Both the position numbers and the translations under genes were made by a program. Below the pieces are notes generated by a model that saw nothing but the letters and a program-made list of their open reading frames with translations, was not told the origin of the DNA and searched no databases. From contig JALFSW010000087.1 in assembly GCA_022779305.1 (NCBI GenBank), positions 1 through 64,000 of the forward strand: a stretch of DNA of 64,000 nucleotides, in the 5' to 3' direction. Below, one piece after another: positions 9,330 through 20,821 of this stretch. Source of the stretch: Prevotella sp. GTDB lineage: Bacteria > Bacteroidota > Bacteroidia > Bacteroidales > Bacteroidaceae. The stretch's first letter is position 1, and each line of letters starts with the position of its first letter.

Positions 9330-9950
9330 ATGATCCCACAAGATGAAAAGAACATAAAAATGAGCGAAAACATCATCATTGTTGATGGCGATTACATTGA
9401 CGGGGTGGCGTTCGACCTCATTGTGAACTTTGAACGAATGCTCGATAGGAAAATTCATGCTGCCGATTTGAGTCAATGGATAGTGAACATTGCTTTAGAC
9501 GGACGAATGCGCGAAGGCAAACACGAAACGCAGGTGGTTTTTCTGCATGACAAAAGTCAGGCAACGCTTCGCTATTTTCAACCCGCTCACTATGCCAAAG
9601 AACTCAATCAGCAAGCATTCAACGATCCTTATTTGGGAGAATTTATCATCAACACGATTGCAACAGGGAGTGCATTTGCTGAAAAAGAAACGGTCATCAG
9701 CGATCTACTTCAAACCATACTCGCACACAAGGAAGTGCGCCGAATAATGGTGGTTCCCAATGCCGACGACAAGGCTACATGGAACCAACTCAAACACCTA
9801 TTTGACACGCCAGACGCTGATGAGAAGAGTATCACACTCTTCGCCATGCAACCGATGGAAGGTGGCAATTTCAAGCAACAAATATTGGGCTATTCACTCC
9901 TTAATGCAATGGGAATTACGGCAGAAGAAATTAATAACAAAATAAAATAA
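9330..9950 (+). CDS. Conserved hypothetical protein (possibly DUF6621-like)
   Basis: Long ORF; the internal Met at 9361 (MSENIIIVDGDYIDGVAFDLIVNFERML) is the likelier start given the promoter at 9317. Confidence 0.6.
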   Translation: MIPQDEKNIKMSENIIIVDGDYIDGVAFDLIVNFERMLDRKIHAADLSQWIVNIALDGRMREGKHETQVVFLHDKSQATLRYFQPAHYAKELNQQAFNDPYLGEFIINTIATGSAFAEKETVISDLLQTILAHKEVRRIMVVPNADDKATWNQLKHLFDTPDADEKSITLFAMQPMEGGNFKQQILGYSLLNAMGITAEEINNKIK

Positions 9951-9962
9951 AGAAACATCACA

Positions 9963-11201
9963 ATGGGAAGAGTTTTAATGATTGGCGCAGGTGGCGTGGC
10001 TACCGTGGCAGCCTTTAAAATCGTTCAGAACCAAGACATATTTACAGAGTTTATGATTGCCAGTCGCAGAAAAGAAAAATGCGATGAACTCGTAGCGGCA
10101 ATCCACAAGAAGGGCTACAAAGCCGACATCAAAACAGCACAGGTGGATGCAGACGATGTGGAACAGCTCAAGACGCTCTTCAATGATTTTAAACCCGAAT
10201 TGGTCATCAATCTTGCCTTGCCTTATCAAGATCTCACCATCATGGAGGCGTGTTTGGCATGTGGTTGTAACTATCTCGACACGGCAAACTACGAGCCTAA
10301 AGACGAAGCACATTTTGAATACAGTTGGCAGTGGGCTTATAAAGAGAAATTTGAAAAGGCTGGTTTGACCGCTATTCTCGGATGTGGCTTCGACCCTGGT
10401 GTTACGCAAGCATTTACAGCATACGCTGCAAAGCATTATTTTGATGAAATCCACTATCTTGACATCGTTGATTGTAACGCAGGAAATCATCACAAAGCCT
10501 TTGCAACCAACTTCAATCCAGAAATCAATATCCGAGAAATCACCCAAAAAGGACTTTATTACGAAGACGGGAAATGGGTGGAAACAGAACCATTGGCAAT
10601 TCATCAGGATTTGAACTATCCTAACATTGGGGCACGCGACTCTTACCTCTTGCACCACGAAGAATTAGAATCGCTCGTAAAGAATTATCCTACCATCAAG
10701 CGCGCACGCTTCTGGATGACGTTCGGAAAACAATACTTGACCTATTTGGATTGCATTCAAAATTTGGGTATGAGCCGTATTGACGAGATAGAATACGAAG
10801 CACCATTGGCTGATGGATCTGGAAAGACAACAAAGGTGAAAATCGTTCCTTTGCAATTCCTCAAAGCGGTATTGCCTAATCCACAAGATTTGGGTGAAAA
10901 CTATGATGGCGAAACATCTATCGGATGTCGCATCCGTGGCGTGAAAGATGGGAAAGAGCAAACCTACTATGTTTACAATAACTGCAAACATCAAGATGCC
11001 TACGAAGAAACAGGTATGCAAGGCGTTAGCTACACAACAGGCGTACCAGCTATGTTGGGAGCAATGATGTTCTTCAAAGGCTTATGGCGCAAACCAGGTG
11101 TATGGAATGTGGAAGACTTCAATCCCGATCCTTTCATGGAAGAACTCAACAAACACGGCTTGCCTTGGCATGAAGAGTTTGGAGGCGATTTGGAGCTCTA
11201 A
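9963..11201 (+). CDS. Saccharopine dehydrogenase family protein / carboxynorspermidine synthase
   Basis: N-terminal Rossmann VLMIGAGGVATVAAFK; CNYLDTANYEP; ILGCGFDPGVTQAFTAYA. Confidence 0.85.
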   Translation: MGRVLMIGAGGVATVAAFKIVQNQDIFTEFMIASRRKEKCDELVAAIHKKGYKADIKTAQVDADDVEQLKTLFNDFKPELVINLALPYQDLTIMEACLACGCNYLDTANYEPKDEAHFEYSWQWAYKEKFEKAGLTAILGCGFDPGVTQAFTAYAAKHYFDEIHYLDIVDCNAGNHHKAFATNFNPEINIREITQKGLYYEDGKWVETEPLAIHQDLNYPNIGARDSYLLHHEELESLVKNYPTIKRARFWMTFGKQYLTYLDCIQNLGMSRIDEIEYEAPLADGSGKTTKVKIVPLQFLKAVLPNPQDLGENYDGETSIGCRIRGVKDGKEQTYYVYNNCKHQDAYEETGMQGVSYTTGVPAMLGAMMFFKGLWRKPGVWNVEDFNPDPFMEELNKHGLPWHEEFGGDLEL

Positions 11202-11245
11202 TCGACATTTTTCACCTTTTAGATTAAACTTGTAGAACAAAAGAA

Positions 11246-12280
11246 ATGGCAAAAGAAAAGAAAGAAGAAATCTCTGCAGCTGAAGGGAAACTTAAAGCCC
11301 TGCAAGCCGCAATGGCAAAGATAGAAAAAGACTTCGGAAAAGGAGCTATCATGCGCATGGGCGATGAGCAAATAGAAAACGTAGAGGTGATACCAACAGG
11401 TAGTATTCAGCTCGACGAAGCATTGGGTATTGGTGGTTATCCACGTGGAAGAATTGTGGAAATCTATGGACAAGAAAGTTCGGGTAAGACAACGCTCACA
11501 CTTCACGCTATTGCCGAAGCTCAAAAACAAGGCGGTATCGCAGCATTCATTGACGCAGAACATGCTTTCGACCGTTTTTATGCAAAAGCATTGGGCGTGG
11601 ATGTAGACAACTTGTGGATCTCGCAACCTGATAATGGTGAACAAGCATTGAACATTGCTGACCAGCTGATCAGTTCTTCGGCTATTGATCTTGTTGTCAT
11701 AGACTCGGTTGCAGCTCTGACGCCTAAGAAAGAAATCGATGGTAATATGGGTGAAAGCAATGTTGGTTTGCAGGCACGTCTCATGAGCCAAGCACTCAGA
11801 AAACTAACGGGTATGATAGCGAAGACAAACACGTGTTGCATCTTCATCAACCAAGTGCGTGAGAAGATTGGGCAGATGTTTGGTCCATCTGAAACGACCA
11901 CTGGTGGTAATGCCCTAAAGTTCTATAGTTCTGTACGTTTGGAGATTAAGAAAAGAAGTCAGCTAAAAGACGGGGAGAATGTCTATGGAAATGAGACTTC
12001 TGTGAAAGTGGCTAAGAATAAGTTGGCACCTCCTTTCCGCAAAGTGAATTTTGAAATCATCTTCGGTGAGGGTATTTCTCGAATAGGCGAAATCCTTGAT
12101 TTGGGTACAGAGTTTGATATTATCAACAAGAGCGGTAGCTGGTATAGTTACAATGGCACGAAACTCGGACAAGGACGCGATGCTGCAAAACTTGCCATCA
12201 AAGACAACCCAGAGCTTGAAGAAGAACTCATTTCACTCATCAAAGCTGCAATGCAAGCGAAGAAAGAGGAAGGTAAATAA
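11246..12280 (+). CDS. recA: Recombinase RecA
   Basis: [23 protein letters not shown] Walker [34 protein letters not shown]. Confidence 0.98.
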   Translation: MAKEKKEEISAAEGKLKALQAAMAKIEKDFGKGAIMRMGDEQIENVEVIPTGSIQLDEALGIGGYPRGRIVEIYGQESSGKTTLTLHAIAEAQKQGGIAAFIDAEHAFDRFYAKALGVDVDNLWISQPDNGEQALNIADQLISSSAIDLVVIDSVAALTPKKEIDGNMGESNVGLQARLMSQALRKLTGMIAKTNTCCIFINQVREKIGQMFGPSETTTGGNALKFYSSVRLEIKKRSQLKDGENVYGNETSVKVAKNKLAPPFRKVNFEIIFGEGISRIGEILDLGTEFDIINKSGSWYSYNGTKLGQGRDAAKLAIKDNPELEEELISLIKAAMQAKKEEGK

Positions 12281-12285
12281 TACTA

Positions 12286-12328
12286 TTTAGGCAGGTCTTA
12301 AGAATTCTTAGACCTGCCTATTTTCTTT
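12286..12328. terminator. Bidirectional terminator between convergent recA and asd
   Basis: TAGGCAGGTCTTAAGAATTCTTAGACCTGCCTA hairpin with T-run. Confidence 0.75.
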
Positions 12329-12339
12329 TCTTCTTATTT

Positions 12340-13353
12340 TTATTTCAGTTCGCCAACTTTCAAGAGATATTCGGCAATCTGCACAGCATTGAGTGCTGCC
12401 CCTTTGCGTATTTGATCGCCCGTGAGCCAAAGGGTGAGTCCGTTCTCATCGGCAAGGTCTTTGCGCACCCGCCCCACATAGACATCATCGCATCCCGCAC
12501 TTTCTAAAGGCATTGGGTAAACATAGTTTTGTGGGTCATCAACGAGCGTAACACCTTCTGCCGTGCTCAATGCGTTGCGCACTTCTTCCACAGTGAGTGG
12601 GCGTTCGGTTTCCAACCACACCGATTCAGAATGGCTACGAAGCGTAGAAACACGTACGCAAGTAGCACTGGTGCGCACATCCGAGTGCATGATTTTCTGG
12701 GTTTCGTGGAACATCTTCATCTCCTCTTTCGTGTAATCGGTTTCTGTCATCTTATCGATTTGAGGAATAACGTTGTATGCCAGTTGATGAGCAAACTTCT
12801 CAATGGTCTTCACCTCACCCGTTTTCACAAGTTCTTCGTATTGCTGTTTGAGTTCAGCCATCGCCGCCGCACCCGCACCTGACGCACTCTGATAGCTACT
12901 CACGCGGATGCGTTTGATGTGGCTCAGTTTTTCGATTGGGTTGAGGACTGTTACCATCATTATCGTTGTGCAGTTGGGGTTGGCAATGATGCCACGTGGG
13001 CGCACCAAAGCGTCTTCGGGATTGATCTCTGGCACAACGAGGGGTACATCGCTGTCCATCCTGAATTGGCTTGAGTTGTCGATCATTACAGCTCCGTGTT
13101 GAGTGATGGTGTGGGCAAACTCGGCAGAAATACTGCCTCCTGCGCTCACGAATGCAACATCAACGCCTTTGAAATCGTCATTGTGCTGAAGTAATTTTAC
13201 TTCATATTTCTTGCCCTTGAAATCATATCGTTTGCCCGCTGAGCGTTCAGAACCAAAGAGGAGAAGCTCATCAATGGGAAAATTGCGTTCTGCGAGAATG
13301 CGAAGAAACTCTTGTCCAACAGCTCCGCTGGCACCAACAATTGCTACTTTCAT
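12340..13353 (-). CDS. asd: Aspartate-semialdehyde dehydrogenase
   Basis: [46 protein letters not shown]. Confidence 0.95.
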   Translation of the reverse strand: MKVAIVGASGAVGQEFLRILAERNFPIDELLLFGSERSAGKRYDFKGKKYEVKLLQHNDDFKGVDVAFVSAGGSISAEFAHTITQHGAVMIDNSSQFRMDSDVPLVVPEINPEDALVRPRGIIANPNCTTIMMVTVLNPIEKLSHIKRIRVSSYQSASGAGAAAMAELKQQYEELVKTGEVKTIEKFAHQLAYNVIPQIDKMTETDYTKEEMKMFHETQKIMHSDVRTSATCVRVSTLRSHSESVWLETERPLTVEEVRNALSTAEGVTLVDDPQNYVYPMPLESAGCDDVYVGRVRKDLADENGLTLWLTGDQIRKGAALNAVQIAEYLLKVGELK

Positions 13354-13375
13354 ATGTCTTGTTTTATTAATCTTA

Positions 13376-13462
13376 AACCCAAATTGGTCAATAGCCCATT
13401 AGGGTTTTCTTTTTATTTTCTTTTATCCATTTCCCTTTGGTCTCTAATGACTGAATTGGGTT
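13376..13462. repeat. Internally deleted copy of MITE-like family B
   Basis: Begins AACCCAAATTGGTCAATAG and ends TTGGTCTCTAATGACTGAATTGGGTT; only ~87 bp; abuts the next copy. Confidence 0.7.
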
Positions 13463-13463
13463 G

Positions 13464-13658
13464 AACCCAAATCGGTCATTAGACCGTAGAGTGTTCTCTT
13501 TATTTTCTTTATTTACTCCCAATTGCTTGCATCCACTTGCCGGCATCTTGTTCAGCATTTTCTCTTGAAGTAGCCCGCTACATCTGCGATAAAATTCTGA
13601 ACAACCTGCACTGACAATTAGATACAACCCCTTTGGTCTCTAATGACCGAATTGGGTT
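13464..13658. repeat. MITE-like family B element, full-length copy (195 bp)
   Basis: Terminal inverted repeats AACCCAAATCGGTCATTAGACC / GGTCTCTAATGACCGAATTGGGTT; core CTTGAAGTAGCCCGCTACATCTGCGATAAAATTCTGAAC. Confidence 0.8.
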
Positions 13659-13726
13659 AAAATCTTTTTGCGTTGCAAATTTACAAAAAACAATCAACTA
13701 TCGGTTCGTGGGCGATAACTTTTTGC

Positions 13727-13734
13727 TATCTTTG
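13727..13734 (+). promoter_or_regulatory. -7 element (TATCTTTG)
   Basis: TAnnTTTG motif 32 bp upstream of ATG 13766, supporting that start. Confidence 0.6.
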
Positions 13735-13765
13735 CACTGATTATTTATTGCATCATTCTTTGACA

Positions 13766-15886
13766 ATGTTCGACTTAACGCATTATCTCCCCATCACCGA
13801 CCCGACTTTGATCTTCTTCGTGGTCTTGCTAATGATACTTTTCTCCCCTATCATTATGGGACGACTACGCATTCCGCACATCATCGGTATGGTTTTGGCG
13901 GGTGTATTGGTGGGCGAATATGGTTTGAACATTCTCAAACGTGATGCCTCTTTTGAGCTTTTCGGAAGTGTGGGACTTTATTATATCATGTTTCTGGCAG
14001 GGTTGGAAATGGATATGGAAGGACTAAAGAAAAACAAAGGGCGCATTTCTGCTTTCGGCTTGCTGACGTTTGCTGTTCCTTTTATTTTGACCTATTTCAT
14101 GTCGCTCTATCTTCTGAACTATTCGGAAATGTCAGCGTTGCTCTTGGGTTGCATCATGTCATCCAACACGCTCATTGCCTATCCGATAGTGGGGCGTTAC
14201 GGACTTACGCAGCACCCCTGTGTAACGCTCAGTGTCGGAGGAACAATGTTTTCGCTCTTGCTTTCGCTCATTGGGATGGCAATGATTGTGAATTCGTTTG
14301 GCGGTGGAAGCGGAGGTGCATTTTGGATATGGTTCATTCTGAAGTTTGCGCTCTATATTTCAGGGATGATATGGTTTATTCCCCGCCTCGCACGGTGGTT
14401 CCTTCGTCGTTATTCAGATGCAGTTATGCAGTTTATCTTTGTGCTATCGGTGCTTTTCTTTTCGGCTGCACTGTCGGATGCGATAGGACTTGAAGGCATT
14501 TTTGGCGCTTTTTTTTCAGGATTGATTTTAAATCGCTTCATCCCCAAAGTTTCTCCACTGATGAATCGGATAGAGTTCACAGGGAACGCATTGTTCATTC
14601 CTTATTTTCTGATTGGGGTGGGGATGCTCATCAACGTTAGATTACTGTTTAGCGGAACAGAAATACTTTGGGTGATAGGGTGCATCGTTGGCTTCGGAAC
14701 CATTGGAAAAGGGTTGGCTGCCTATCTCATAGGTACTGTGTTTAAATTGTCGAAAAGCATGACAAACATGGTCTTTGGGCTTACGAGTGCACACGCTGCA
14801 GGTGCCATCGCAATGGTAATGGTGGGTTTAAAACTCGAAGTTACCCCGGGGGTATATCTCTTTGACGATCAGGCATTAAATGGAATCGTAATCATGATAC
14901 TCATTACGTGTATCTTTTCAACCATACTCACCGAACAGGCAGCACAAAGCATTCGCCTAACAAAGAAAGAAGAACCCGAAATGGTGAAAACAGACAATGA
15001 TGAAAAGATACTCATTCCCGTGAAATATCCAGAATATGCAGATCACTTGCTTGCTTTGGCAACGATGATGCGCAATACAAAAATGAAGCGTCCGTTGGTT
15101 GCGCTGAACGTAGTGTATGATGATATCAATGCCGCTGTAAATCAGGAGGAAGGTAGGAAACTGCTTGAAACACTGCAACAACAAGCCAGTGCGGTGGATG
15201 TTCCGATGGAAACGCAGGTGCGCATAGCTGCTAATATAGCCAACGGAATAAAACATGCCTTTAAAGAATTTCAAGCCTCGGAAATTATCATGGGTTTGCA
15301 TGGACGACAGGAGATAGAAAAAGGATTTTGGGGAGAATTTACACAGAGTCTTTACAACGGACTGAGCCGGCAGATTATCATTGCACGTGTTGTTCAACCA
15401 CTCAACACCATCCGCCGCATACAAGTTGCTGTGCCTTCAAGGGCAGAATTTGAACCTGGTTTTTATCGCTGGTTGGAACGGCTATCGAGGGTTGCTGCCA
15501 ATTTAGAGTGCAGGATTGTGTTTCATGGTAGGCAAGAGTCGCTTCAACTCATTAGTGCATACGTTCACAATCGTCATCCACATGTGCGCTCAGAATATCA
15601 GAATATGGAGCATTGGAACGAACTGCCACGCCTTGCCACAGAAGTGAAAGAAGACCATCTCTTCGTGATTGTAACGGCAAGAAAAGGGACTATATCCTAC
15701 AAATCAGCTATGGAAAGATTGCCAGACGAGGTCAGACGCTTCTTTAAGGGAAAGACCATCATGATGATTTTCCCTGATCAGTATGGAGATCGTATGGATG
15801 GTATGACCTTTGCGCAGTCGCAACACACAGAAGAGAACAGTGCTTACGATTTGTTCCGAAAATGGATAAGAAACAAAACAAACTAA
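13766..15886 (+). CDS. Cation:proton antiporter (Kef/NhaP-type, CPA2)
   Basis: [53 protein letters not shown]; the tracked ORF extends upstream to 13673 via TTG, but the promoter lies inside that extension. Confidence 0.85.
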   Translation: MFDLTHYLPITDPTLIFFVVLLMILFSPIIMGRLRIPHIIGMVLAGVLVGEYGLNILKRDASFELFGSVGLYYIMFLAGLEMDMEGLKKNKGRISAFGLLTFAVPFILTYFMSLYLLNYSEMSALLLGCIMSSNTLIAYPIVGRYGLTQHPCVTLSVGGTMFSLLLSLIGMAMIVNSFGGGSGGAFWIWFILKFALYISGMIWFIPRLARWFLRRYSDAVMQFIFVLSVLFFSAALSDAIGLEGIFGAFFSGLILNRFIPKVSPLMNRIEFTGNALFIPYFLIGVGMLINVRLLFSGTEILWVIGCIVGFGTIGKGLAAYLIGTVFKLSKSMTNMVFGLTSAHAAGAIAMVMVGLKLEVTPGVYLFDDQALNGIVIMILITCIFSTILTEQAAQSIRLTKKEEPEMVKTDNDEKILIPVKYPEYADHLLALATMMRNTKMKRPLVALNVVYDDINAAVNQEEGRKLLETLQQQASAVDVPMETQVRIAANIANGIKHAFKEFQASEIIMGLHGRQEIEKGFWGEFTQSLYNGLSRQIIIARVVQPLNTIRRIQVAVPSRAEFEPGFYRWLERLSRVAANLECRIVFHGRQESLQLISAYVHNRHPHVRSEYQNMEHWNELPRLATEVKEDHLFVIVTARKGTISYKSAMERLPDEVRRFFKGKTIMMIFPDQYGDRMDGMTFAQSQHTEENSAYDLFRKWIRNKTN

Positions 15887-15890
15887 GAAA

Positions 15891-16589
15891 ATGATTGATA
15901 TAAAAGGAATTACAAAGAGTTTTGGCGCATTACAAGTTCTAAAAGGAATCGATTTGACCATTGGTAAGGGTGAAATCGTGAGTATTGTAGGACCTTCTGG
16001 GGCTGGCAAAACAACACTTCTACAAATCATCGGAACTTTAGACCACCCCGACACAGGTTCGGTGGTCATCAATGGGATTGAGACCAGCAAGCTGTCAGCA
16101 AATAAATTGAGTCATTTTCGCAATCAAAACATTGGGTTTGTGTTTCAGTTTCATCAGCTTTTACCAGAATTTACAGCCCTCGAGAATATTATGATACCTG
16201 CCCAAATAGCGGGAATGGGGCGAAAAGAAACCAACAGCCGAGCTGCGGAACTACTCGACTTCATGGGTTTGAGTAATCGAGCGAATCATAAACCTGCTGA
16301 ACTTTCGGGAGGAGAAAAGCAAAGAGTAGCTGTAGCGAGGGCTCTAATGAATGCGCCTGCGGTCATTTTGGCAGACGAACCTTCTGGAAGTCTTGACTCA
16401 AAGAACAAGGAAGAGTTACATCGGTTGTTCTTTGACTTGCGAGCGCAGTTCGGACAGACCTTTGTCATCGTAACGCATGATGAAGAGTTGGCGTCTATTA
16501 CGGATCGGACAATACATTTAAAAGATGGATTAGTGATAAAAACGACTGCGCAGAAAGATATAATCGTTGCACAGGAAAATAATATATAA
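15891..16589 (+). CDS. lolD: Lipoprotein-releasing ABC transporter ATP-binding protein (LolD-like)
   Basis: [23 protein letters not shown] Walker [33 protein letters not shown]. Confidence 0.88.
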   Translation: MIDIKGITKSFGALQVLKGIDLTIGKGEIVSIVGPSGAGKTTLLQIIGTLDHPDTGSVVINGIETSKLSANKLSHFRNQNIGFVFQFHQLLPEFTALENIMIPAQIAGMGRKETNSRAAELLDFMGLSNRANHKPAELSGGEKQRVAVARALMNAPAVILADEPSGSLDSKNKEELHRLFFDLRAQFGQTFVIVTHDEELASITDRTIHLKDGLVIKTTAQKDIIVAQENNI

Positions 16590-16611
16590 AGAAAAAGCAT
16601 AGGATAAGTAT

Positions 16612-17484
16612 ATGAAAAAGATAGTCATTGGAGCCTATAACGATTTAACCGTTTTGAAAGTGGCGTTGCGTGAGGGCAATAAAGAACCTTTTGGATTGTA
16701 TCTTGATGGAGGCAGGGCTGGCGAGATACTGATGCCTGCTAAGTATGTGCCTGAGGGGACATCGGTGGGCGATGAATTGCATGTTTTTGTTTATCTTGAC
16801 CAAGACGAGCGTCCCATTGCCACCACAGAGCGTCCGCTGGCACAACTAGGCGACTTTGCATTTTTAGAATGTTCGTGGGTTAATGAATATGGTGCTTTCT
16901 TGCATTGGGGTGTTACGAAAGATCTTTTCTGTCCATTCAGAGAACAGAAAAAACGTATGCAGAAGGGCGAAAGTTATATAGTTCATGTTCATTTGGACGA
17001 TGAAAGCTATCGTCTTGTGGCATCGGCAAAGGTCGATCGTTATTTTGATACATCGTTTCCGCCCTATAAACAGGGTGAGGAAGTAGATCTTTTGATTTGG
17101 CAAAAGACTGATTTAGGGTTTAAAGTCATTATAGATAACCGCTATCCGGGGCTTATCTATGAAGATCAAGTATTTAAATATATCCACACTGGCGACCGAA
17201 TGAAGGGTTATATATCGAATGTTCGCCATGATGGAAAGATTGATTGCACACTCCAACCCACTGGACAACGCTACACAGAAGATTTTGCGGAGGTGCTTTT
17301 GCAGTATTTGAAAGACCACAATGGGGTATGCGACCTCGGCGATAAGAGTGAAGCCGAAGACATCAAACGCCGTTTTCAGGTATCGAAAAAGGTGTATAAG
17401 CGTGCCATTGGCGATTTATATAAACGTCGTCTCATCACAGTTGAACCTTTGAAGATATGCCTTATCAATCCGAATGAAAAATAG
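16612..17484 (+). CDS. S1-like RNA-binding protein (CvfB family)
   Basis: Repeated S1-like modules (GAFLHWGVTKDLFCPFREQKKRMQKGESYIVHVHLD; GYISNVRHDGKIDCTLQP) and C-terminal winged helix. Confidence 0.8.
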   Translation: MKKIVIGAYNDLTVLKVALREGNKEPFGLYLDGGRAGEILMPAKYVPEGTSVGDELHVFVYLDQDERPIATTERPLAQLGDFAFLECSWVNEYGAFLHWGVTKDLFCPFREQKKRMQKGESYIVHVHLDDESYRLVASAKVDRYFDTSFPPYKQGEEVDLLIWQKTDLGFKVIIDNRYPGLIYEDQVFKYIHTGDRMKGYISNVRHDGKIDCTLQPTGQRYTEDFAEVLLQYLKDHNGVCDLGDKSEAEDIKRRFQVSKKVYKRAIGDLYKRRLITVEPLKICLINPNEK

Positions 17485-17507
17485 ATGTTTTGCAAGCAAG
17501 CAATAAC

Positions 17508-17555
17508 AAAACAAAAGCTCCGATGCAAGCGCAATGCTGCATTGGAGCTTTTGTT
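17508..17555. terminator. Bidirectional terminator
   Basis: AAACAAAAGCTCCGATGCA...TGCATTGGAGCTTTTGTTT between convergent genes. Confidence 0.75.
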
Positions 17556-17595
17556 TGATTACTATTTTTCAGTGAACCCTCAAATGAGATTTACC

Positions 17596-19014
17596 TTAAA
17601 ATTCTGCATTCTTTGGTGTGCGTGCAAAAGGAATTACATCACGAATGTTTTGCATACCCGTTACGAAGAGGATGAGGCGTTCAAAACCCAATCCAAAACC
17701 TCCATGAGGACATGTTCCATACTTACGTGTGTCAAGATACCAGTCATAAACCTCTTCCTTCATGCCACGTTCTCTGATTTCTTCTAACAGTTTTTCGTAG
17801 CTTTCTTCACGCACCGAGCCACCAATAATTTCTCCGATGCGTGGGAAAAGAACATCTGTTCCTTGCATTGTCTTTCCGTCTGCATTCTTTTTCATATAGA
17901 ACGACTTAATTTCCTTAGGATAGTCGGTCATGATGACAGGACGTTTGAAATGCTCTTCCACAAGATAGCGTTCGTGTTCGCTACTGAGATCCATTCCCCA
18001 TTCACTCACAGGGAACTCAAATTTGGTTCCGTTGGCTGCCGCATTCTTCAATATTTCAAAACCTTCTGTATAGGTAAGGCGCACAAAATCGGCTTTCAAG
18101 ATACCTTCCAAACGCTCAATGAGTCCTTTGTCGATCATCTGATTGAGGAATTCTAAATCATCCTTGCAATGTTCTAAAGCCCAGCGAACGCAGTATTTTA
18201 TGAAATCTTCCTCCAAATCCATCAACTCTTGTTGATCGATGAAAGCTACTTCGGGTTCCACCATCCAAAACTCAGCCAAGTGGCGAGGTGTGTTTGAATT
18301 TTCTGCTCTAAATGTTGGACCGAAAGTGTAGATTGCACCTAATGATGTTGCACCCAATTCGCCTTCCAACTGTCCAGAAACAGTGAGATGGGTTTTCTTT
18401 CCGAAGAAGTCGTTTGTGAAATCGGCTTCTCCTGCCTTCGCCACGCGATCCAAGTCAAGCGTTGTTACTTGGAACATGTTACCAGCTCCTTCAGCATCAC
18501 TTCCTGTTATGATAGGCGTGTGGAAATAGTAATATCCGTGTTCGTGGAAATATTGATGAATGGCCATTGCCATGTGGTGGCGAATGCGGAATACTGCACC
18601 GAAGGTATTTGTGCGCAATCTCATGTGACCATACTTGCGCATATATTCGAAGCTTTGACCTTTCTTTTGCATCGGATAATCTGTAGGACAAAGTCCGTAG
18701 ATTTCAATTGATTTGCATTGAATTTCCGATGATTGACCTTTTCCTTGGCTTTCAACAAGCGTTCCTACTACACTGATACATGCACCAGTTGTAATCGTTT
18801 TCAGGAGTTCTGGATCTACAGCGGCAGCATCCACTACTACCTGTATGTTTTTGATAGTAGAGCCATCATTGAGCGCTATAAAGTCTACAGCCTTACTACT
18901 TCTGTGCGAACGCACCCAGCCTCTGACATTTATATCTGCACCAAAGTCAGTGCGTGCCAGTGCATCAACGACTTTTGTTCTTTTCATTAATTTATTTGTT
19001 TTATGAACTTGCAT
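17596..19014 (-). CDS. asnS: Asparaginyl-tRNA synthetase
   Basis: [79 protein letters not shown]. Start may be Met at 18987 (MKRTKV). Confidence 0.95.
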   Translation of the reverse strand: MQVHKTNKLMKRTKVVDALARTDFGADINVRGWVRSHRSSKAVDFIALNDGSTIKNIQVVVDAAAVDPELLKTITTGACISVVGTLVESQGKGQSSEIQCKSIEIYGLCPTDYPMQKKGQSFEYMRKYGHMRLRTNTFGAVFRIRHHMAMAIHQYFHEHGYYYFHTPIITGSDAEGAGNMFQVTTLDLDRVAKAGEADFTNDFFGKKTHLTVSGQLEGELGATSLGAIYTFGPTFRAENSNTPRHLAEFWMVEPEVAFIDQQELMDLEEDFIKYCVRWALEHCKDDLEFLNQMIDKGLIERLEGILKADFVRLTYTEGFEILKNAAANGTKFEFPVSEWGMDLSSEHERYLVEEHFKRPVIMTDYPKEIKSFYMKKNADGKTMQGTDVLFPRIGEIIGGSVREESYEKLLEEIRERGMKEEVYDWYLDTRKYGTCPHGGFGLGFERLILFVTGMQNIRDVIPFARTPKNAEF

Positions 19015-19191
19015 CTCAGCTTTCTCTGTAAATATTATCCGTCAGAACACATTCATTTGCCCTGTAATGAGCAAACATCGGTTTTCTGGTTGAGGGATAT
19101 TTACACAATATTTCTCCAGTAGACATCCTTCAAATGATATCTACTGAAGAGTTTTTTAAGGCTGCGTTGTGATGCAAATTACTGTTTTCAT

Positions 19192-20694
19192 TTATTCAAA
19201 AGCACCCATACGGAGCATATCTACTTCTTGTTCGGTGAGGAAACGCCAATCACCACGGCGCAAGTTCTTCTTCGTAAGACCTGCAAACTGTACACGATCG
19301 AGTTTCATAACACGGTAACCAAGACTTTCAAAGATGCGGCGAACGATACGATTCTTACCACTATGGATTTCTATGCCTACCTGACTTTGATCCTTCTCAT
19401 CAGCATATTCGATGGCATCGGCTTTGATTTCACCATCTTCCAATTGAATACCATCTGAGATTTGTTGCAAGGTTTGCGCTTCAACTGGTTTATCGAGGTA
19501 AACATGATAAACCTTCTTCTTCAAGAACTTAGGATGGGTTAGTTTACTTGCCAAGTCACCATCATTGGTGAGCAACAACACTCCCGTTGTGTTCTTATCC
19601 AATCGTCCCACAGGATAGATGCGTTCGGGGCAAATGCCTTTTACGAGATCCATCACCGTTTTGCGTTGTTGTGGGTCATCGCTTGTGGTTACATAATCTT
19701 TTGGTTTATTGAGCAACACATAAACTTTCTTTTCTAAAGTAACCAATTGATCCTTGAATTTCACTTCGTCTGAACGCAAAATCTTTGTTCCCAATTCTGT
19801 TACGACAGCACCATTGACCGTTACAACGCCTGTTTGGATAAATTCATCGGCCTCTCTGCGCGAGCATACACCAGCATTGGCAAGATACTTGTTCAAACGC
19901 AATGGCTCATTTGGATCGATATGTTCTTCCTTGTATTCAATGCGTTTTTTCAATGAATACTTTGCATTTGGATCATAGCCCTGATTAGCTGGACGGCGAT
20001 TACCACCTTGGTTGAAATTTGGGCGATTATTCTGATAGCCTCCGCGTTGGTTTGGGTAACCATTGTTTTGGAAACCACGATTATTCTGATAACCACGATT
20101 CTGATAAGGGTTGCGGCTGTTCTGATAGCCACGATTTTGGTAACCATTGTTTGGTTGATAGCCAGCATTCTCACCCACATTGTTGTAGCGAGGGCGATAA
20201 GCATTTTGTTGAGGGCGATTTTGGAAATTGTTCTCCCCATTATTGTTGTTGTAACGTGGACGATAGCCCTCTTGTTGTTGGCGTGGCTGATAGCCTCCTC
20301 GGTTCTGATAACTTGGTTGGCGCATTTGGTAGCCACCTTCTTCGTTGTTGTTATTGTAACGAGGACGATAGTTGTTTTGTTGCTGACGTGGTTGATAGTT
20401 AGCTTGTCGTGGTTGATAGCCGTTGTTGTAATTATTTGTACGTGGGCGATAACCCGTTTGGCGGTCGTTTGGCGTTGCGTTGTTTTGCAAGCCAGCACCA
20501 AATCCTTCTGGCCGGAAACCACCATCATTGCTACTTCCATAGGCACGTGGAGTTTGTATGCGTGGGCGTTGTGCTCTGCCACCAACGCTCGAATACTCTC
20601 GCTGATAACCACTTTGTCCTGTTGCGGAATAACCCTCTCGGTTCACTTCGCTTTGGCTCATTAAACCTTCCTTGTTTTCTAATTCTTCTGACAT
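19192..20694 (-). CDS. Pseudouridine synthase (RluB/RsuA type) with long N/Q/R/Y-rich N-terminal region
   Basis: S4 domain LRLNKYLANAGVCSRREADEFIQTG; YPVGRLDKNTTGVLLLTNDGDLASKLTHP; low-complexity first ~240 residues. Confidence 0.88.
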   Translation of the reverse strand: MSEELENKEGLMSQSEVNREGYSATGQSGYQREYSSVGGRAQRPRIQTPRAYGSSNDGGFRPEGFGAGLQNNATPNDRQTGYRPRTNNYNNGYQPRQANYQPRQQQNNYRPRYNNNNEEGGYQMRQPSYQNRGGYQPRQQQEGYRPRYNNNNGENNFQNRPQQNAYRPRYNNVGENAGYQPNNGYQNRGYQNSRNPYQNRGYQNNRGFQNNGYPNQRGGYQNNRPNFNQGGNRRPANQGYDPNAKYSLKKRIEYKEEHIDPNEPLRLNKYLANAGVCSRREADEFIQTGVVTVNGAVVTELGTKILRSDEVKFKDQLVTLEKKVYVLLNKPKDYVTTSDDPQQRKTVMDLVKGICPERIYPVGRLDKNTTGVLLLTNDGDLASKLTHPKFLKKKVYHVYLDKPVEAQTLQQISDGIQLEDGEIKADAIEYADEKDQSQVGIEIHSGKNRIVRRIFESLGYRVMKLDRVQFAGLTKKNLRRGDWRFLTEQEVDMLRMGAFE

Positions 20695-20821
20695 AATTCT
20701 ATTTTTTTTAACTTGTTAGTATTCAGCCTCACGGCCGACGTGTTTTTAATTAATAATATGGTTTTGTGATATTTTTATTTTATTGTTTCACTTTATTATA
20801 TATCGTTAGTTCGCCACTTTT

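Noticed and set aside
9975-10658. 227-aa minus-strand ORF
   Set aside because: Antisense to the carboxynorspermidine synthase-like gene, Cys/Phe-rich composition typical of a shadow ORF.
11219-11791. 190-aa minus-strand ORF opposite recA
   Set aside because: Shadow ORF antisense to recA.
20008-20664. 218-aa and 127-aa plus-strand ORFs over the RluB-like N-terminus
   Set aside because: Low-complexity antisense translations of the N/Q/R-rich repeat region.
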